Shown one piece after another: positions 17,560 through 25,427 of a DNA stretch of 45,039 bases. The DNA is taken from contig JAJDNO010000030.1 in assembly GCA_022340615.1 (NCBI GenBank), positions 105,624 to 150,662 of the forward strand, written 5' to 3'. Position 1 is the first letter of the stretch. The number at the start of each line of letters is the position of its first letter. Source of the stretch: Gallionella sp. (GTDB lineage: Bacteria; Pseudomonadota; Gammaproteobacteria; Burkholderiales; Gallionellaceae). Below the pieces are notes generated by a model, which was not told the origin of the DNA, made no database searches, and saw only the letters and a program-made list of their open reading frames with translations. A program made the translations under genes and the position numbers.

Positions 17560-17937
17560 CTAGCTGTACTCCCCGTTCAGATAAAACCACTTTCCGCCCT
17601 CGCGCACGAAACGGCTGACTTCGTGCATGCGTGCGGCCCGGCCGCCGATCCGGTAGCGTGCAACGAATTCAACAGTGGCGCGATCGGCCGATACACAAGT
17701 GTGTTTTTTGATTTCGAGCAAGAACCATTTCGTGCTGTCCGCCGCTAGATCAAGCCCGGCGGGACGGCTACTGTCATGCCAGGTGGCGAGCAGGTATGGT
17801 TCCAGCCTGAGCGCATAGGCACTGTAGCGCGAGCGCATCAGTGTCAGGGCATCCGGAGCCGGTTCGCCGTGGTGAAAGCGGCCGCAGCAAGTTGCATAAT
17901 CAGCGCCACCGCATGGGCATGGCAAAGGTTTAGTCAT
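17560..17937 (-). CDS. YchJ-family (UPF0225) SEC-C-like zinc protein
   Basis: 125 residues. The N-terminal PCPCGGADYATCCGRFHHG is the SEC-C-like zinc-binding motif, followed by the YchJ middle domain (LMRSRYSAYAL, WFLLEIKKH, VEFVARYR, SRFVREGGKWFYLNG). E. coli YchJ is 152 residues and ends in a second SEC-C motif; this copy lacks that end, as do many betaproteobacterial members. Its stop is only 6 bp from the stop of the convergent reductase fusion. Function of the family is not established. Confidence 0.9.
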   Translation of the reverse strand: MTKPLPCPCGGADYATCCGRFHHGEPAPDALTLMRSRYSAYALRLEPYLLATWHDSSRPAGLDLAADSTKWFLLEIKKHTCVSADRATVEFVARYRIGGRAARMHEVSRFVREGGKWFYLNGEYS

Positions 17938-17958
17938 CCCGGCTTCACCCCTGATTGT

Positions 17959-18513
17959 TCACGATGCCGGACGAAAGTCGCCCTGCAATACCTTCGGCTC
18001 GACCTCTATCATGCCGGTATCGCTGGTCACCATGATGTGGCCTTCCTGCAGGGTGCATTGAAGTTGCATGGTGCGGCTGACCAGCGCGGCGAGCGCCAGC
18101 GTGGTTTCGTTCGGCAACCTGAGCACGGTCAGGTTGTTCAGGCGTTGCAATTTATCGCGGTTTTCATTCCACCAGATATCGGCGGCGCGCCCGTAACTGA
18201 CCACCACCACCTGGTTCGATCGTCCGCTGGCTTTGCGGATGACGCGCTCATCGGGCAGGCCAACCTCTATCCAGCGTTCGATCGCACCGGTGAGGTCCTT
18301 GTGCCACAGATCGGGTTCGTCGTCGCTGCTGATGCCTTTGCCGAACGCCAGCCCTTCGTCGGCATACAGCGCAAAGGCCAGCAGGCGCACCATCATGCGC
18401 TCGTCGGTTTCAGAAGGATGCCGCGCCAGCGTCAGCGCATGATTGGCGTAATAATGAAGCCCCAAGTCGGCAATCTGGAGCGTCACTTTGAACACGGTTG
18501 CTTTGATGGCCAT
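17959..18513 (-). CDS. yaeQ: YaeQ family protein
   Basis: 184 residues, collinear with E. coli YaeQ (181): MAIKATVFKVTLQIADL, LTLARHPSETDERMMVRLLAF, WIEVGLPDERVIRKA, then AADIWWNENRDKL. The fold is PD-(D/E)XK nuclease-like but the cellular role is unknown. ATG 18513 matches the family start; the longer frame should be ignored. It lies 21 bp downstream of (after, on this strand, upstream of) the YchJ-like gene, so they form a minus-strand pair. Divergent from hemA. Confidence 0.93.
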   Translation of the reverse strand: MAIKATVFKVTLQIADLGLHYYANHALTLARHPSETDERMMVRLLAFALYADEGLAFGKGISSDDEPDLWHKDLTGAIERWIEVGLPDERVIRKASGRSNQVVVVSYGRAADIWWNENRDKLQRLNNLTVLRLPNETTLALAALVSRTMQLQCTLQEGHIMVTSDTGMIEVEPKVLQGDFRPAS

Positions 18514-18623
18514 ATGGGTCGATTCGTCCGGGAACTTTGCCGGCGCGCATTTTAGCCCGAATACCTGATTAAAACCGAAGGTTTGCCCTGCCCGGCCGGA
18601 TGGCATTACGGCACCGTTCGGAC

Positions 18624-18629
18624 TATAAT
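18624..18629 (+). promoter_or_regulatory. -10 element likely driving hemA
   Basis: A perfect TATAAT sits 41 bp upstream of the hemA ATG, in the yaeQ-hemA divergent gap. The -35 at 17 bp (TGGCAT) is poor, so strength depends on other factors. Confidence 0.55.
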
Positions 18630-18670
18630 CCGCACCAAATTTGCAGCTCACCGTTAGAGACACACTAAAG

Positions 18671-19924
18671 ATGCAGCTATTCACCTTTGGTATCAACCAC
18701 CAAACCGCGCCGCTTGCCGTGCGCGAGCAAGTCGCGTTCAACGAGGACGGGATGGAGAACGCACTGCGCGACCTGGTGGAAAACGGTGCCGCCAAGGAAG
18801 CCGCGATCCTGTCCACCTGCAACCGCATGGAGCTGTACTGCAATGCCGCACACCCAGAGCATGCCGTCGACTGGCTGGCCCAGTATCATCACCTGCCACG
18901 CAAGGAAATCGAACCCTATCTTTATACCTTGCCGCGTGAAATGGCCGTAAAGCATTCGTTCCGCGTGGCGAGCGGACTGGATTCCATGGTGCTGGGCGAG
19001 CCGCAGATCCTCGGCCAGATGAAACAGGCGGTGCGCCAGGCCGAACAGGCCGGCACGCTGGGGTTCCTGCTGCACAAGCTGTTTCAGCGTACTTTTTCGG
19101 TGGCAAAGGACGTGCGCACCCAGACCGAGATCGGCGCAAACCTGGTATCCATGGCCGCCGCTGCAGTGCGGCTGTCCGAGCGCATTTTTCCGAGCATCTC
19201 CGATCAGCGCGTGTTGTTCATCGGAGCGGGCGAAATGATCGAACTCAACGCGGTGCATTTCGCCGCACGTTCCCCGAAGCACATCACCGTTGCGAACCGC
19301 ACGCTGGAGCGCGCACAGACACTGTCGCGGCGCTTCAACGGCACTGCAATCACGCTGACCGACCTGCCGGAACAACTGGCGCATCACGACATTATCGTCA
19401 CCTCCACCGCCAGCCAGCTGCCGATACTCGGCAAGGGCATGGTGGAGAGCGCGCTCAAAGCGCGCAAACACCGTCCGCTATTCATCGTGGATCTGGCCGT
19501 GCCGCGCGATGTGGAAACGGAAGTCTCCGAGCTGGATGATGTGTTCCTGTACACCGTCGACGACATCGCCGAAGTCGTCAAGAGCGGCCTGGACGCACGC
19601 CAGGGTGCAGTCAGGGAAGCCGAGGTCATCATCGATTCCAGCGTGTCCGATTTCGTGCACTGGATGGAATCGCGCGAAGCGGTTCCGGCAATACGCGCGC
19701 TGCGCGACCATGCCGAGCGCAACCGCCGCCATGAACTGGAAAAGGCCCTGCGCCTGCTGGCCAGGGGCGAGAGCCCGGAAAAGGTGCTGGAGACAATGAG
19801 CAGCAGTTTGACCAATAAATTCCTGCACGCGCCGACACACGCGCTGAACCAGGTGCAAAGCGACGACCGCGAAGCTTTCCTCGAGGTGATCCACCGCCTT
19901 TATCACCTCAATACCGACGAATAA
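18671..19924 (+). CDS. hemA: Glutamyl-tRNA reductase
   Basis: 417 residues, typical of the family. It catalyses NADPH-dependent reduction of glutamyl-tRNA(Glu) to glutamate-1-semialdehyde, the first step of tetrapyrrole synthesis by the C5 route. [18 protein letters not shown] starts the protein, the nucleophilic Cys is in [10 protein letters not shown] (about residue 50), and [16 protein letters not shown] and the NADPH-binding [10 protein letters not shown] follow. First gene of hemA-prfA-prmC, the same order as in E. coli. The ribosome site is weak. Confidence 0.97.
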   Translation: MQLFTFGINHQTAPLAVREQVAFNEDGMENALRDLVENGAAKEAAILSTCNRMELYCNAAHPEHAVDWLAQYHHLPRKEIEPYLYTLPREMAVKHSFRVASGLDSMVLGEPQILGQMKQAVRQAEQAGTLGFLLHKLFQRTFSVAKDVRTQTEIGANLVSMAAAAVRLSERIFPSISDQRVLFIGAGEMIELNAVHFAARSPKHITVANRTLERAQTLSRRFNGTAITLTDLPEQLAHHDIIVTSTASQLPILGKGMVESALKARKHRPLFIVDLAVPRDVETEVSELDDVFLYTVDDIAEVVKSGLDARQGAVREAEVIIDSSVSDFVHWMESREAVPAIRALRDHAERNRRHELEKALRLLARGESPEKVLETMSSSLTNKFLHAPTHALNQVQSDDREAFLEVIHRLYHLNTDE

Positions 19925-19935
19925 TCCCCAGCCGA

Positions 19936-21024
19936 ATGAAGCCCAGTATTACCGCAAAGCTCGCTCAATTGAGCGAGCGCCTGCTTGAAGTCAACCAGCT
20001 GCTGAGCACCGAAGAAGCCACCAAAGACATGGAAGCGTTCCGCAAGCTGAACCGGGAACGTGCCGAACTCGAGCCGGTGGTGGATCTTTTTCAGACCTAC
20101 CAGAACTGCCAAGCTGACATCGAAGCGGCGCAGGAAATGGCTGGCGACCCCGAAATGCGCGAATTTGCCGAAGCCGAGATCAGGCAGGGTGAAGCAGCAT
20201 TGGCACAGCTGGAAAGCGAATTGCAGAAGCAGCTGTTGCCCAAGGACCCCAACGACGAGCGCAGTGTGTTCCTGGAGATTCGCGCCGGAACCGGCGGAGA
20301 CGAAGCGGCTTTGTTTGCAGGAGATCTGTTCCGCATGTATACACGATTCGCCGAGCGCAAGCGCTGGCAGGTGGAAGTGATTTCGGAAAGCCCAGGCGAG
20401 ATGGGCGGCTACAAGGAGATCATCGCGCGCATCGTCGGACAGGGCGCATATTCGGTTCTGAAATTCGAATCCGGCGCGCATCGGGTACAGCGCGTGCCGA
20501 CCACCGAGACGCAGGGTCGCGTGCATACTTCGGCGTGCACCGTCGCAGTGATGCCTGAAGTTGACGATGTCGACGATGTGGTGCTCAATCCCGCCGACCT
20601 GCGCATCGACACGTTCCGCGCCTCCGGTGCGGGCGGCCAGCACATCAACAAAACCGATTCGGCGGTGCGCCTCACCCACCTGCCGACCGGGGTAGTGGTT
20701 GAATGCCAGGACGGCCGCTCGCAACACCAGAACAAGGCACAGGCGATGCGCGTGCTCGCGGCGCGCATCAAGGACGCGCAGGTTCAGGAGCAAAACGCCA
20801 AGACGGCCGCGACACGCAAAAGCCTGGTAGGCAGCGGCGACCGTTCCGAGCGCATACGCACCTACAATTTTCCGCAGGGCCGCGTCACCGACCATCGCAT
20901 CAATCTCACGCTGTACAAGATGGATGCGATCATGGACGGCGACATTGGCGAACTGACCGGCGCGCTGATGGCCGAGCATCAGGCCGAACAGCTTGCCGCG
21001 ATGTCGGAAGACGCCCTTGGTTAA
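19936..21024 (+). CDS. prfA: Peptide chain release factor 1
   Basis: 362 residues. The GGQ loop that triggers peptidyl-tRNA hydrolysis is in [17 protein letters not shown]. The stop-codon-reading loop is of RF1 type, with [19 protein letters not shown] as in bacterial RF1. It terminates at UAA/UAG. It starts 11 bp after hemA, and PrmC, encoded next, methylates the GGQ glutamine, so enzyme and substrate are adjacent. Confidence 0.97.
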   Translation: MKPSITAKLAQLSERLLEVNQLLSTEEATKDMEAFRKLNRERAELEPVVDLFQTYQNCQADIEAAQEMAGDPEMREFAEAEIRQGEAALAQLESELQKQLLPKDPNDERSVFLEIRAGTGGDEAALFAGDLFRMYTRFAERKRWQVEVISESPGEMGGYKEIIARIVGQGAYSVLKFESGAHRVQRVPTTETQGRVHTSACTVAVMPEVDDVDDVVLNPADLRIDTFRASGAGGQHINKTDSAVRLTHLPTGVVVECQDGRSQHQNKAQAMRVLAARIKDAQVQEQNAKTAATRKSLVGSGDRSERIRTYNFPQGRVTDHRINLTLYKMDAIMDGDIGELTGALMAEHQAEQLAAMSEDALG

Positions 21025-21072
21025 TATCCGGGCCATTCTGCAACACGTCTCGTCGACTTCTGCATAATTTTT

Positions 21073-21930
21073 ATGAGTTCGTCCATACAGGACATACTGC
21101 GCAACCACGGCAAGCAGCTGGAAACCGCACTGGGCCTCGAAGCTGTCAGTGCGCGCATCGAGGTGCAATCCCTGCTGCAATTCGTGCTGCATGCAAATCG
21201 CGCCTGGCTGCTCAGCCACCCCGAACAGTTGCTCGACCCGGATCAGCACGATCGATATATCGCGCTTTTCGAACGGCGCCTGCGCGGCGAACCGGTCGCG
21301 TATCTGCTCGGTGAACGCGAATTCTACGAACTGAATTTCACGGTGTCCCCCGCCACGCTGATCCCGCGTCCCGAAACGGAATTGCTGGTCGAACTGGCGC
21401 TACAGCGCATTCCCCGGCATGGTCCTTGCCGTGTACTGGACCTGGGAACTGGCAGCGGCGCAATCGCGTTGAGCATCGCCCATGCGCGTCCCGGCGCTGA
21501 AGTTGTCGCGGTGGATGCCTCGGCCGCCGCGCTTGAAGTCGCACAAAGCAACGCTCACCGGCTCGAAGCCGGCAATGCACGCATGCTGCAAAGCGACTGG
21601 TTCGGCGCGCTGCAGGAGGAATGGTTCGATATCATCATTTCCAACCCGCCCTACATCGCTGCAGGCGATACGCATCTCGCACAGGGCGATGTGCGCTTCG
21701 AACCCCGCGAAGCGCTGGCCTCCGGCATGGACGGACTGGACGACATCCGCCGTATCTGCGCGCAAGCCGGAGAGCATCTGCGCAAAAATGGCTGGCTGAT
21801 GCTGGAGCACGGGCATGACCAGGCAGCTCAGGTTCGCGCACTGCTGCAACAATCCGGGTTTGAACGGATATTTTCCGCTCGCGATCTGGCGGGCATCGAA
21901 CGGGTGAGCGGCGGAATCAGGCCGCAATAA
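21073..21930 (+). CDS. prmC: Release-factor glutamine N5-methyltransferase
   Basis: 285 residues. Helical N-terminal domain, then a Rossmann methyltransferase domain: PRPETELLVELAL, VLDLGTGSGAIALSIA (SAM site) and IISNPPYIA, whose NPPY binds the substrate glutamine. It methylates the GGQ Gln of RF1 and RF2. Last gene of the hemA-prfA-prmC unit. Its TAA overlaps the left arm of a bidirectional terminator. Confidence 0.96.
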   Translation: MSSSIQDILRNHGKQLETALGLEAVSARIEVQSLLQFVLHANRAWLLSHPEQLLDPDQHDRYIALFERRLRGEPVAYLLGEREFYELNFTVSPATLIPRPETELLVELALQRIPRHGPCRVLDLGTGSGAIALSIAHARPGAEVVAVDASAAALEVAQSNAHRLEAGNARMLQSDWFGALQEEWFDIIISNPPYIAAGDTHLAQGDVRFEPREALASGMDGLDDIRRICAQAGEHLRKNGWLMLEHGHDQAAQVRALLQQSGFERIFSARDLAGIERVSGGIRPQ

Positions 21931-21959
21931 AAACGGCAGGTTGAACCTGCCGTTTTTTC
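21929..21959. terminator. Bidirectional rho-independent terminator
   Basis: AACGGCAGG/CCTGCCGTT with a short TTGAA loop is flanked by five A on the left and six T on the right. It can therefore end both the plus-strand prmC transcript and the minus-strand sulfur operon transcript (DUF1641 stop at 21976). Confidence 0.9.
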
Positions 21960-21975
21960 TGACACTGCTTCCGTA

Positions 21976-22590
21976 TTACCTGGGTTTGGCGCAGTTTTCC
22001 TGCATCTGCTCACTCATGTTCAGCAGGAATTGCAGCGAGTTCACCGTTTTTTCGTCCGTCATGATGTGCCACAGGCTGCCGATTCCGCCCTTGGCCGGCT
22101 GTGCCTTGCTGCTTTTCGCCGCGTTCTCCAGACAACTCAGCATGCCGCTCACCATTTCGAGGCGCTCCAGCAACTGCGGCAGACTGGTGGCGATGCGCTC
22201 CAGCGCACCGGTGGATTCAAGGCGTTCCATCACCTCGACAAGTCGCCAGAAGCCGCTGCGGTTGAGGCGATCGAGCAGGGACATTCCCTCGCCCAGCGTT
22301 TCGGCCATGCGTCCGATCATTTCGTCGGTGAGCGCGTCCTGCGCGGCATGATAAACGCGGGCCAGTTGCGACAGACGCTCGAGGTCGCCGTTGTTGACCA
22401 TCTCGGCGATTGCCGGGATCGCCTTGCCCAAACCGGCGCGCCCCGCCTTGTCCACCAGGTCAAGCGCTTCAGCTGCTGAACCGGCAAGACGCCCGACCAT
22501 TTCATCAGTCAATGAATCCCGGCCTGCGGCGATCACGCGCTCAAGTTCGAAACTCATGACGGCCTTTTCATCCTTGGTCTCTGTATTCAT
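21976..22590 (-). CDS. DUF1641 domain protein of the sulfur operon
   Basis: 204 residues, soluble and mostly helical. It has repeated SLTDEMVGRLAG / ALTDEMIGRMAETLGEG units and a central LLDRLNRSGFWRLVEVMERLE (21 residues from first to last), the DUF1641 pattern. Proteins of this family are often encoded beside SQR-type or NDH-2-type flavoproteins, as here. GGAGGT precedes ATG 22590, and the gap to the upstream SQR-like gene is 15 bp. Last gene of the operon. Function unknown; a scaffold or accessory role for the flavoprotein is inferred from linkage. Confidence 0.85.
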   Translation of the reverse strand: MNTETKDEKAVMSFELERVIAAGRDSLTDEMVGRLAGSAAEALDLVDKAGRAGLGKAIPAIAEMVNNGDLERLSQLARVYHAAQDALTDEMIGRMAETLGEGMSLLDRLNRSGFWRLVEVMERLESTGALERIATSLPQLLERLEMVSGMLSCLENAAKSSKAQPAKGGIGSLWHIMTDEKTVNSLQFLLNMSEQMQENCAKPR

Positions 22591-22605
22591 CTCACACCTC
22601 CACGG

Positions 22606-23742
22606 TTACAGGAGTCCGCGAGCGGATATCCAGTAGAGCTTGTTGTAGGCCATCTTGAACCAGTGGACCGCCTTGGTCGGCGCCTTTGGATCGGGCGGAT
22701 TCTTGTAGTCGAACATCGCATAGCTCGCCCTGTCCTTGCCGGCCTCGATGAAGCAGAACACCTTGCCGTCGTATTCCTTGACCGGCATTCCGATCTTGAC
22801 CATTGCGGCCAGATTCTCGCCCAGCGTGTCGGCTTCGAAGTGCGCGGTCGAACCTGCCTTGCTGATCGGGATGTTGGTAGTGTCGCCGAGCACGAATACG
22901 TTGTCGCGTCCTTCCATGTTCAGCTTGGTCTTGTTGGTCGGGATCCAGCCGCTCTGGCCCAGGCCATTCTTCTCGAGCACTTCCATGCCCTTGTGGGCGG
23001 GGATGGTGATCAGAAGGTCGTAATTGATTTCGTTTCCTTCCTCGCTCTTCAGCACCTTTTTCTTGGCGTCCACTTCCTTGATGTTGAAGAAGGTCTCGTA
23101 CTTGATGCCCAGCTTGTCCATTTCCGGTGCGGCCCATTTCGCGACGTTCTCCAGACTGTGCACGCGTCCGATCGGATAGGTGTACTGCAGCTCCACCTTG
23201 TCGGACATGCCGCGATCCTTGAAGTAATCGTGCAGCATGAAGGTGATTTCCAGCGGAGCCATCGGGCACTTGTGCGGCACGCCGACGGTGATCACTACTT
23301 TGCCGCCCTCGAACGATTGCAGGCGCTTGAACATCTTCAGCGCGCTATCCTCGGTGTAGAAAGTCTCCGCGCCCTCCACCATGCCGGGGATGCCTTCGGG
23401 GAACATCCTCGAACCGGTCGCGATCGCCATGTAGTCGTAATCGAAAGTCTTGCCGCTCTTGGTCTTGACCTGGTTGTTGTCGAGCTTGAATTCCTCGACC
23501 GGATCGACATGGAATTCGATGCCCGGCTCGAGCAGGCTGGCCTGGTCGCGGTACAGTTCATCGGGTGTGATCTTGCCGACTGCAAGATAAAGCAGGCCGG
23601 GCTGGTACATATGTTTCTCTGAGGCCGACAGCATCGTGATGCGAACCTTGCCGGACTTGAGTTCGCTGGTTAATCGCCTGGCCAGATTGTTTGCCAGTAT
23701 CGTGCCGCCCATGCCGCCGCCAACTATCAGTATTTTTTTCAT
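22606..23742 (-). CDS. sqr: Sulfide:quinone oxidoreductase-like FAD protein
   Basis: 378 residues of the SQR/FCSD/NDH-2 flavoprotein family. It has the N-terminal FAD loop ILIVGGGMGGT (5-14), MAIATGS (105-111) and NVFVLGDTTNIP (281-292), and a C-terminal amphipathic end (WFKMAYNKLYWISARGLL) suited to membrane docking. There are only two cysteines: Cys159 in GVPHKCPMAP and Cys330 in KVFCFIEAG. They fall where SQR enzymes carry the redox-active pair; the third Cys of classical SQR is absent. It would oxidise sulfide (or a related sulfur donor) and reduce quinone. Exact substrate is inferred from the TusA/DsrE neighbours. Confidence 0.87.
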   Translation of the reverse strand: MKKILIVGGGMGGTILANNLARRLTSELKSGKVRITMLSASEKHMYQPGLLYLAVGKITPDELYRDQASLLEPGIEFHVDPVEEFKLDNNQVKTKSGKTFDYDYMAIATGSRMFPEGIPGMVEGAETFYTEDSALKMFKRLQSFEGGKVVITVGVPHKCPMAPLEITFMLHDYFKDRGMSDKVELQYTYPIGRVHSLENVAKWAAPEMDKLGIKYETFFNIKEVDAKKKVLKSEEGNEINYDLLITIPAHKGMEVLEKNGLGQSGWIPTNKTKLNMEGRDNVFVLGDTTNIPISKAGSTAHFEADTLGENLAAMVKIGMPVKEYDGKVFCFIEAGKDRASYAMFDYKNPPDPKAPTKAVHWFKMAYNKLYWISARGLL

Positions 23743-23776
23743 ATTACCCCCGGTCAGTTATTGTTTCGTTAATAAC

Positions 23777-24007
23777 TTACTTCTTCTTGCGCAACGTGAT
23801 ATGCCACACTCCTTCGGATTCGGTCGTTGATATGTATTCGTGGCCGACCTTGTTAAGCCACTCCGGAATGTCGTTGGCCGAGCCTTTGTCGGTCGACAAC
23901 ACCTCCAGTTCATCGCCGACCTGTGCCGATTTCAGCGCCACGATCAGCTCCATCAACGGGCCGGGGCAGAAGCTGCCGCGCCCATCAACAATTATTTTCT
24001 CTGCCAT
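23777..24007 (-). CDS. tusA: TusA-family sulfur carrier protein
   Basis: 76 residues with the invariant CPGPLME motif (Cys14) at the start of helix 1, where TusA proteins carry a persulfide. The remaining core (GDELEVLSTDKGSANDIPEWL, GVWHITLRKK; first run 21 residues) is collinear with the family. GAGGAG lies 9 nt upstream of the ATG. It lies between the SQR-like and DsrE-like genes and so is likely to receive or pass on sulfane sulfur in this pathway rather than serve tRNA thiolation. The symbol denotes family only. Confidence 0.9.
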   Translation of the reverse strand: MAEKIIVDGRGSFCPGPLMELIVALKSAQVGDELEVLSTDKGSANDIPEWLNKVGHEYISTTESEGVWHITLRKKK

Positions 24008-24025
24008 GTCGATATTCTCCTCGTA

Positions 24026-24418
24026 TCAGAAAGTCCAGACCTGGGCGTCCTGTGCGTCGTGAAGGAACTTGGTCAGGCCGGTCGCACTCTGCAGATAGCC
24101 CTCCAGACTTTCCTGCTCCACTCCGAGCACGTCCATCGCCATCGAACATGGATATATTTTGGCATCGCCGAGTTCCGCCGACTGTTCGAACAGCGTCTTG
24201 AATTCAGGCACTTTTTTGGTTGCCATCAACTTGCCCATCTTGCCTTCATGCGGCGCTTGCGAGGTATTGCCTTTGACAAAATACGGCAATGCATTCATCG
24301 ACAGAAAAACCATCACTTCCTGCCCGCTGACCGCGCCGACCGAAGCCACCATTGCGGCCATCTGCAATCGTTCCAGCGAACCCGACACGACCACAACACA
24401 AATTTTACTGGCTGACAT
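24026..24418 (-). CDS. DsrE/DsrE2-like sulfur-relay protein
   Basis: 130 residues, small alpha/beta protein starting KICVVVVSGSLERLQMAAMVA. Cys91 in KIYPCSMAMDVLGV occupies the spot of the conserved sulfur-binding Cys of DsrE-type proteins; Cys7 is the only other one. The C-terminal GLTKFLHDAQDAQVWTF resembles DsrE2 (DrsE_2/'peroxiredoxin-like') proteins but without their membrane helices. ATG 24418 has GGAG 7 nt upstream and is better than ATG 24424. First gene of the operon, 18 bp before tusA. Likely persulfide carrier feeding TusA. Confidence 0.85.
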   Translation of the reverse strand: MSASKICVVVVSGSLERLQMAAMVASVGAVSGQEVMVFLSMNALPYFVKGNTSQAPHEGKMGKLMATKKVPEFKTLFEQSAELGDAKIYPCSMAMDVLGVEQESLEGYLQSATGLTKFLHDAQDAQVWTF

Positions 24419-24514
24419 CGTCATACTCCGAAAATTGTTGGATTCAGTTGCCATAGCAACCCGGTACAGAAGAGCAATGTATACCTCTGCAGTCAATATT
24501 TCAACGTAGCAAAT

Positions 24515-24577
24515 TACACATGTATTATAGGCGCGAATTCCACGGCCGGATTCCATCCGTCAGTACATACAAATGTA
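24515..24577. promoter_or_regulatory. Paired TACA/TGTA palindromes in the divergent sulfur-operon control region
   Basis: TACA-CA-TGTA (24515-24524) and TACAT-ACAA-ATGTA (24564-24577) lie 40 bp apart between the DsrE-like operon and the winged-helix gene. A perfect minus-strand -10 (TATAAT, 24524-24529) touches the first. They look like operator sites for a dimeric regulator, possibly the adjacent small protein. Confidence 0.5.
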
Positions 24578-24580
24578 ACA

Positions 24581-24609
24581 TTGTGTTTCTATATTGATAG
24601 CTGGATAAT
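24581..24609 (+). promoter_or_regulatory. Sigma-70-type promoter of the winged-helix gene
   Basis: TTGTGT (24581-24586), a 17-bp spacer, then GATAAT (24604-24609), 26 bp before ATG 24636. The second palindrome ends 4 bp upstream of the -35, which would suit activation or repression by a bound protein. Confidence 0.6.
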
Positions 24610-24635
24610 CTGCTTACTACAGCATGGGAATTCAA

Positions 24636-24878
24636 ATGAACGAAATCCTGCAATATCTGAAAGCAAATGGCGAGAAACTTGACGCAGAAATCGCAGCCGC
24701 TGTCGGCCTGTCTCTAGCAAAGGTCCATGCTTACCTGGCCGAACTTTTCGCCAAGGGTGAAATCGTCGCATGCCACTCGATACGGTTTCAGGGCGGCCGC
24801 GAAATAGCCGGGATACTTTGCCGGGTATCCGGGTCCACACCGCAAGTATCACCGGGCAGAAAAGCAAAACCGCTTTAA
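24636..24878 (+). CDS. Small winged-helix-like putative transcriptional regulator
   Basis: 80 residues from ATG 24636 (GGGA 6 nt upstream; an in-frame ATG at 24624 lacks a site). MNEILQYLKANGEKL, DAEIAAAVGLSLAKVHAYLAE and LFAKGEIVACHSIRF read as helix 1, a helix-turn-helix and a beta wing, like minimal ArsR/Lrp-type DNA-binding domains. No effector domain follows; two cysteines (in IVACHS and GILCRV) could sense sulfur species. Divergent from the DsrE-TusA-SQR-DUF1641 operon, so it is the obvious candidate for its regulator. Function inferred. Confidence 0.7.
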   Translation: MNEILQYLKANGEKLDAEIAAAVGLSLAKVHAYLAELFAKGEIVACHSIRFQGGREIAGILCRVSGSTPQVSPGRKAKPL

Positions 24879-24890
24879 TCTCCAAGGTCG

Positions 24891-24913
24891 CACACTCACA
24901 CATTCAGAGTGTG
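24891..24913. repeat. Inverted repeat between the regulator gene and the small-protein promoter
   Basis: CACACTC, 9-nt loop, GAGTGTG. No T-run follows, so it may be an operator for the promoter 30 bp downstream, or a weak terminator for the regulator gene. Confidence 0.4.
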
Positions 24914-24942
24914 GGCTAGTCACTTGGCCACATAGCCAATTC

Positions 24943-24970
24943 TTGACTTTCTTACTCGGGTATGTATACT
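24943..24970 (+). promoter_or_regulatory. Strong sigma-70-type promoter ahead of the 42-residue protein
   Basis: TTGACT (24943-24948), a 16-bp spacer and TATACT (24965-24970), both one mismatch from consensus. The predicted leader is about 80 nt. Confidence 0.75.
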
Positions 24971-25058
24971 GACTCCGCGTTTGCGGGCAGGTCAACCACT
25001 AGCGCAGTCATCTTCAAGTTCATTTAACACTCTACGAATTACAAAGGAGGTTAATGCC

Positions 25059-25187
25059 ATGAACTCACATCTGTTTGAAAATTTCAGCATCGAAAAGAGC
25101 GTCGATTTCATACATAGCATTGAACTATTTGTCGGATTAATCGCCGCCGCCTGTTTGGTTGGTTTAGCCTGTATTGCGGTAGCTTAA
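25059..25187 (+). CDS. 42-residue single-span membrane protein
   Basis: MNSHLFENFSIEKSVDFIHS is followed by a hydrophobic helix (about 21-42: LFVGLIAAACLVGLACIAVA) running to the C-terminus, with two Cys in it. An almost perfect ribosome site AAAGGAGG (25043-25050) sits 8 nt before ATG 25059, and a near-consensus promoter lies about 90 bp upstream, so strong expression is expected. Nothing in it resembles CydX, KdpF or other named small subunits that I can recall. It could be a small subunit of a membrane complex or a regulatory peptide. Short, but initiation signals make it convincing. Confidence 0.72.
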   Translation: MNSHLFENFSIEKSVDFIHSIELFVGLIAAACLVGLACIAVA

Positions 25188-25223
25188 CTGGCAATATATT
25201 TGCACCTATTGGAGCAATTTGAC

Positions 25224-25376
25224 ATGGTGTGCCGCAATTCTGAAAGACCACACTTCAATTCAGTTAAGAGCGTCATGTTGTGGTATCAATGGCCTCCTGA
25301 AAATGGAGGCCCTATCGACTCTTCCGTGATATTTCCCTGGTGCCAATGCCCGCGTCAACATCCCAAGACTGACTAA
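25224..25376 (+). CDS. Possible 50-residue ORF downstream of the small membrane protein
   Basis: ATG 25224 has GGAG about 9 nt upstream and opens a frame ending at TAA 25376, coding a Trp/Pro/Cys-containing peptide (MVCRNSERPHF..., WCQCPRQHP). It overlaps the hairpin at 25291-25311. No family recognised, and composition is unremarkable; it could equally be non-coding 3' UTR. The rest of the 25188-25564 stretch holds only the hairpins listed separately. Confidence 0.25.
   Translation: MVCRNSERPHFNSVKSVMLWYQWPPENGGPIDSSVIFPWCQCPRQHPKTD
25291..25311 (+). other. GC-rich hairpin in the small-protein 3' region
   Basis: GGCCTCC-TGAAAAT-GGAGGCC is a perfect 7-bp stem. It has no T-run after it, so it is not a standard terminator; it may stabilise RNA or form part of a small RNA. 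Confidence 0.5.
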
Positions 25377-25401
25377 ATTGGTATCCCATATTGAGAAACG
25401 A

Positions 25402-25427
25402 GACGCCGCTTTAATGCGGCGTCCTTA
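25402..25427 (+). terminator. Probable terminator of the small-protein transcript
   Basis: Perfect 8-bp stem GACGCCGC/GCGGCGTC with a 6-nt loop, followed by CTTATT, a short and imperfect T-run. Confidence 0.6.

Noticed and set aside
19903..21249. Minus-strand open frame of 448 codons opposite prfA
   Set aside because: Antisense shadow of prfA and prmC, both certain from motifs.
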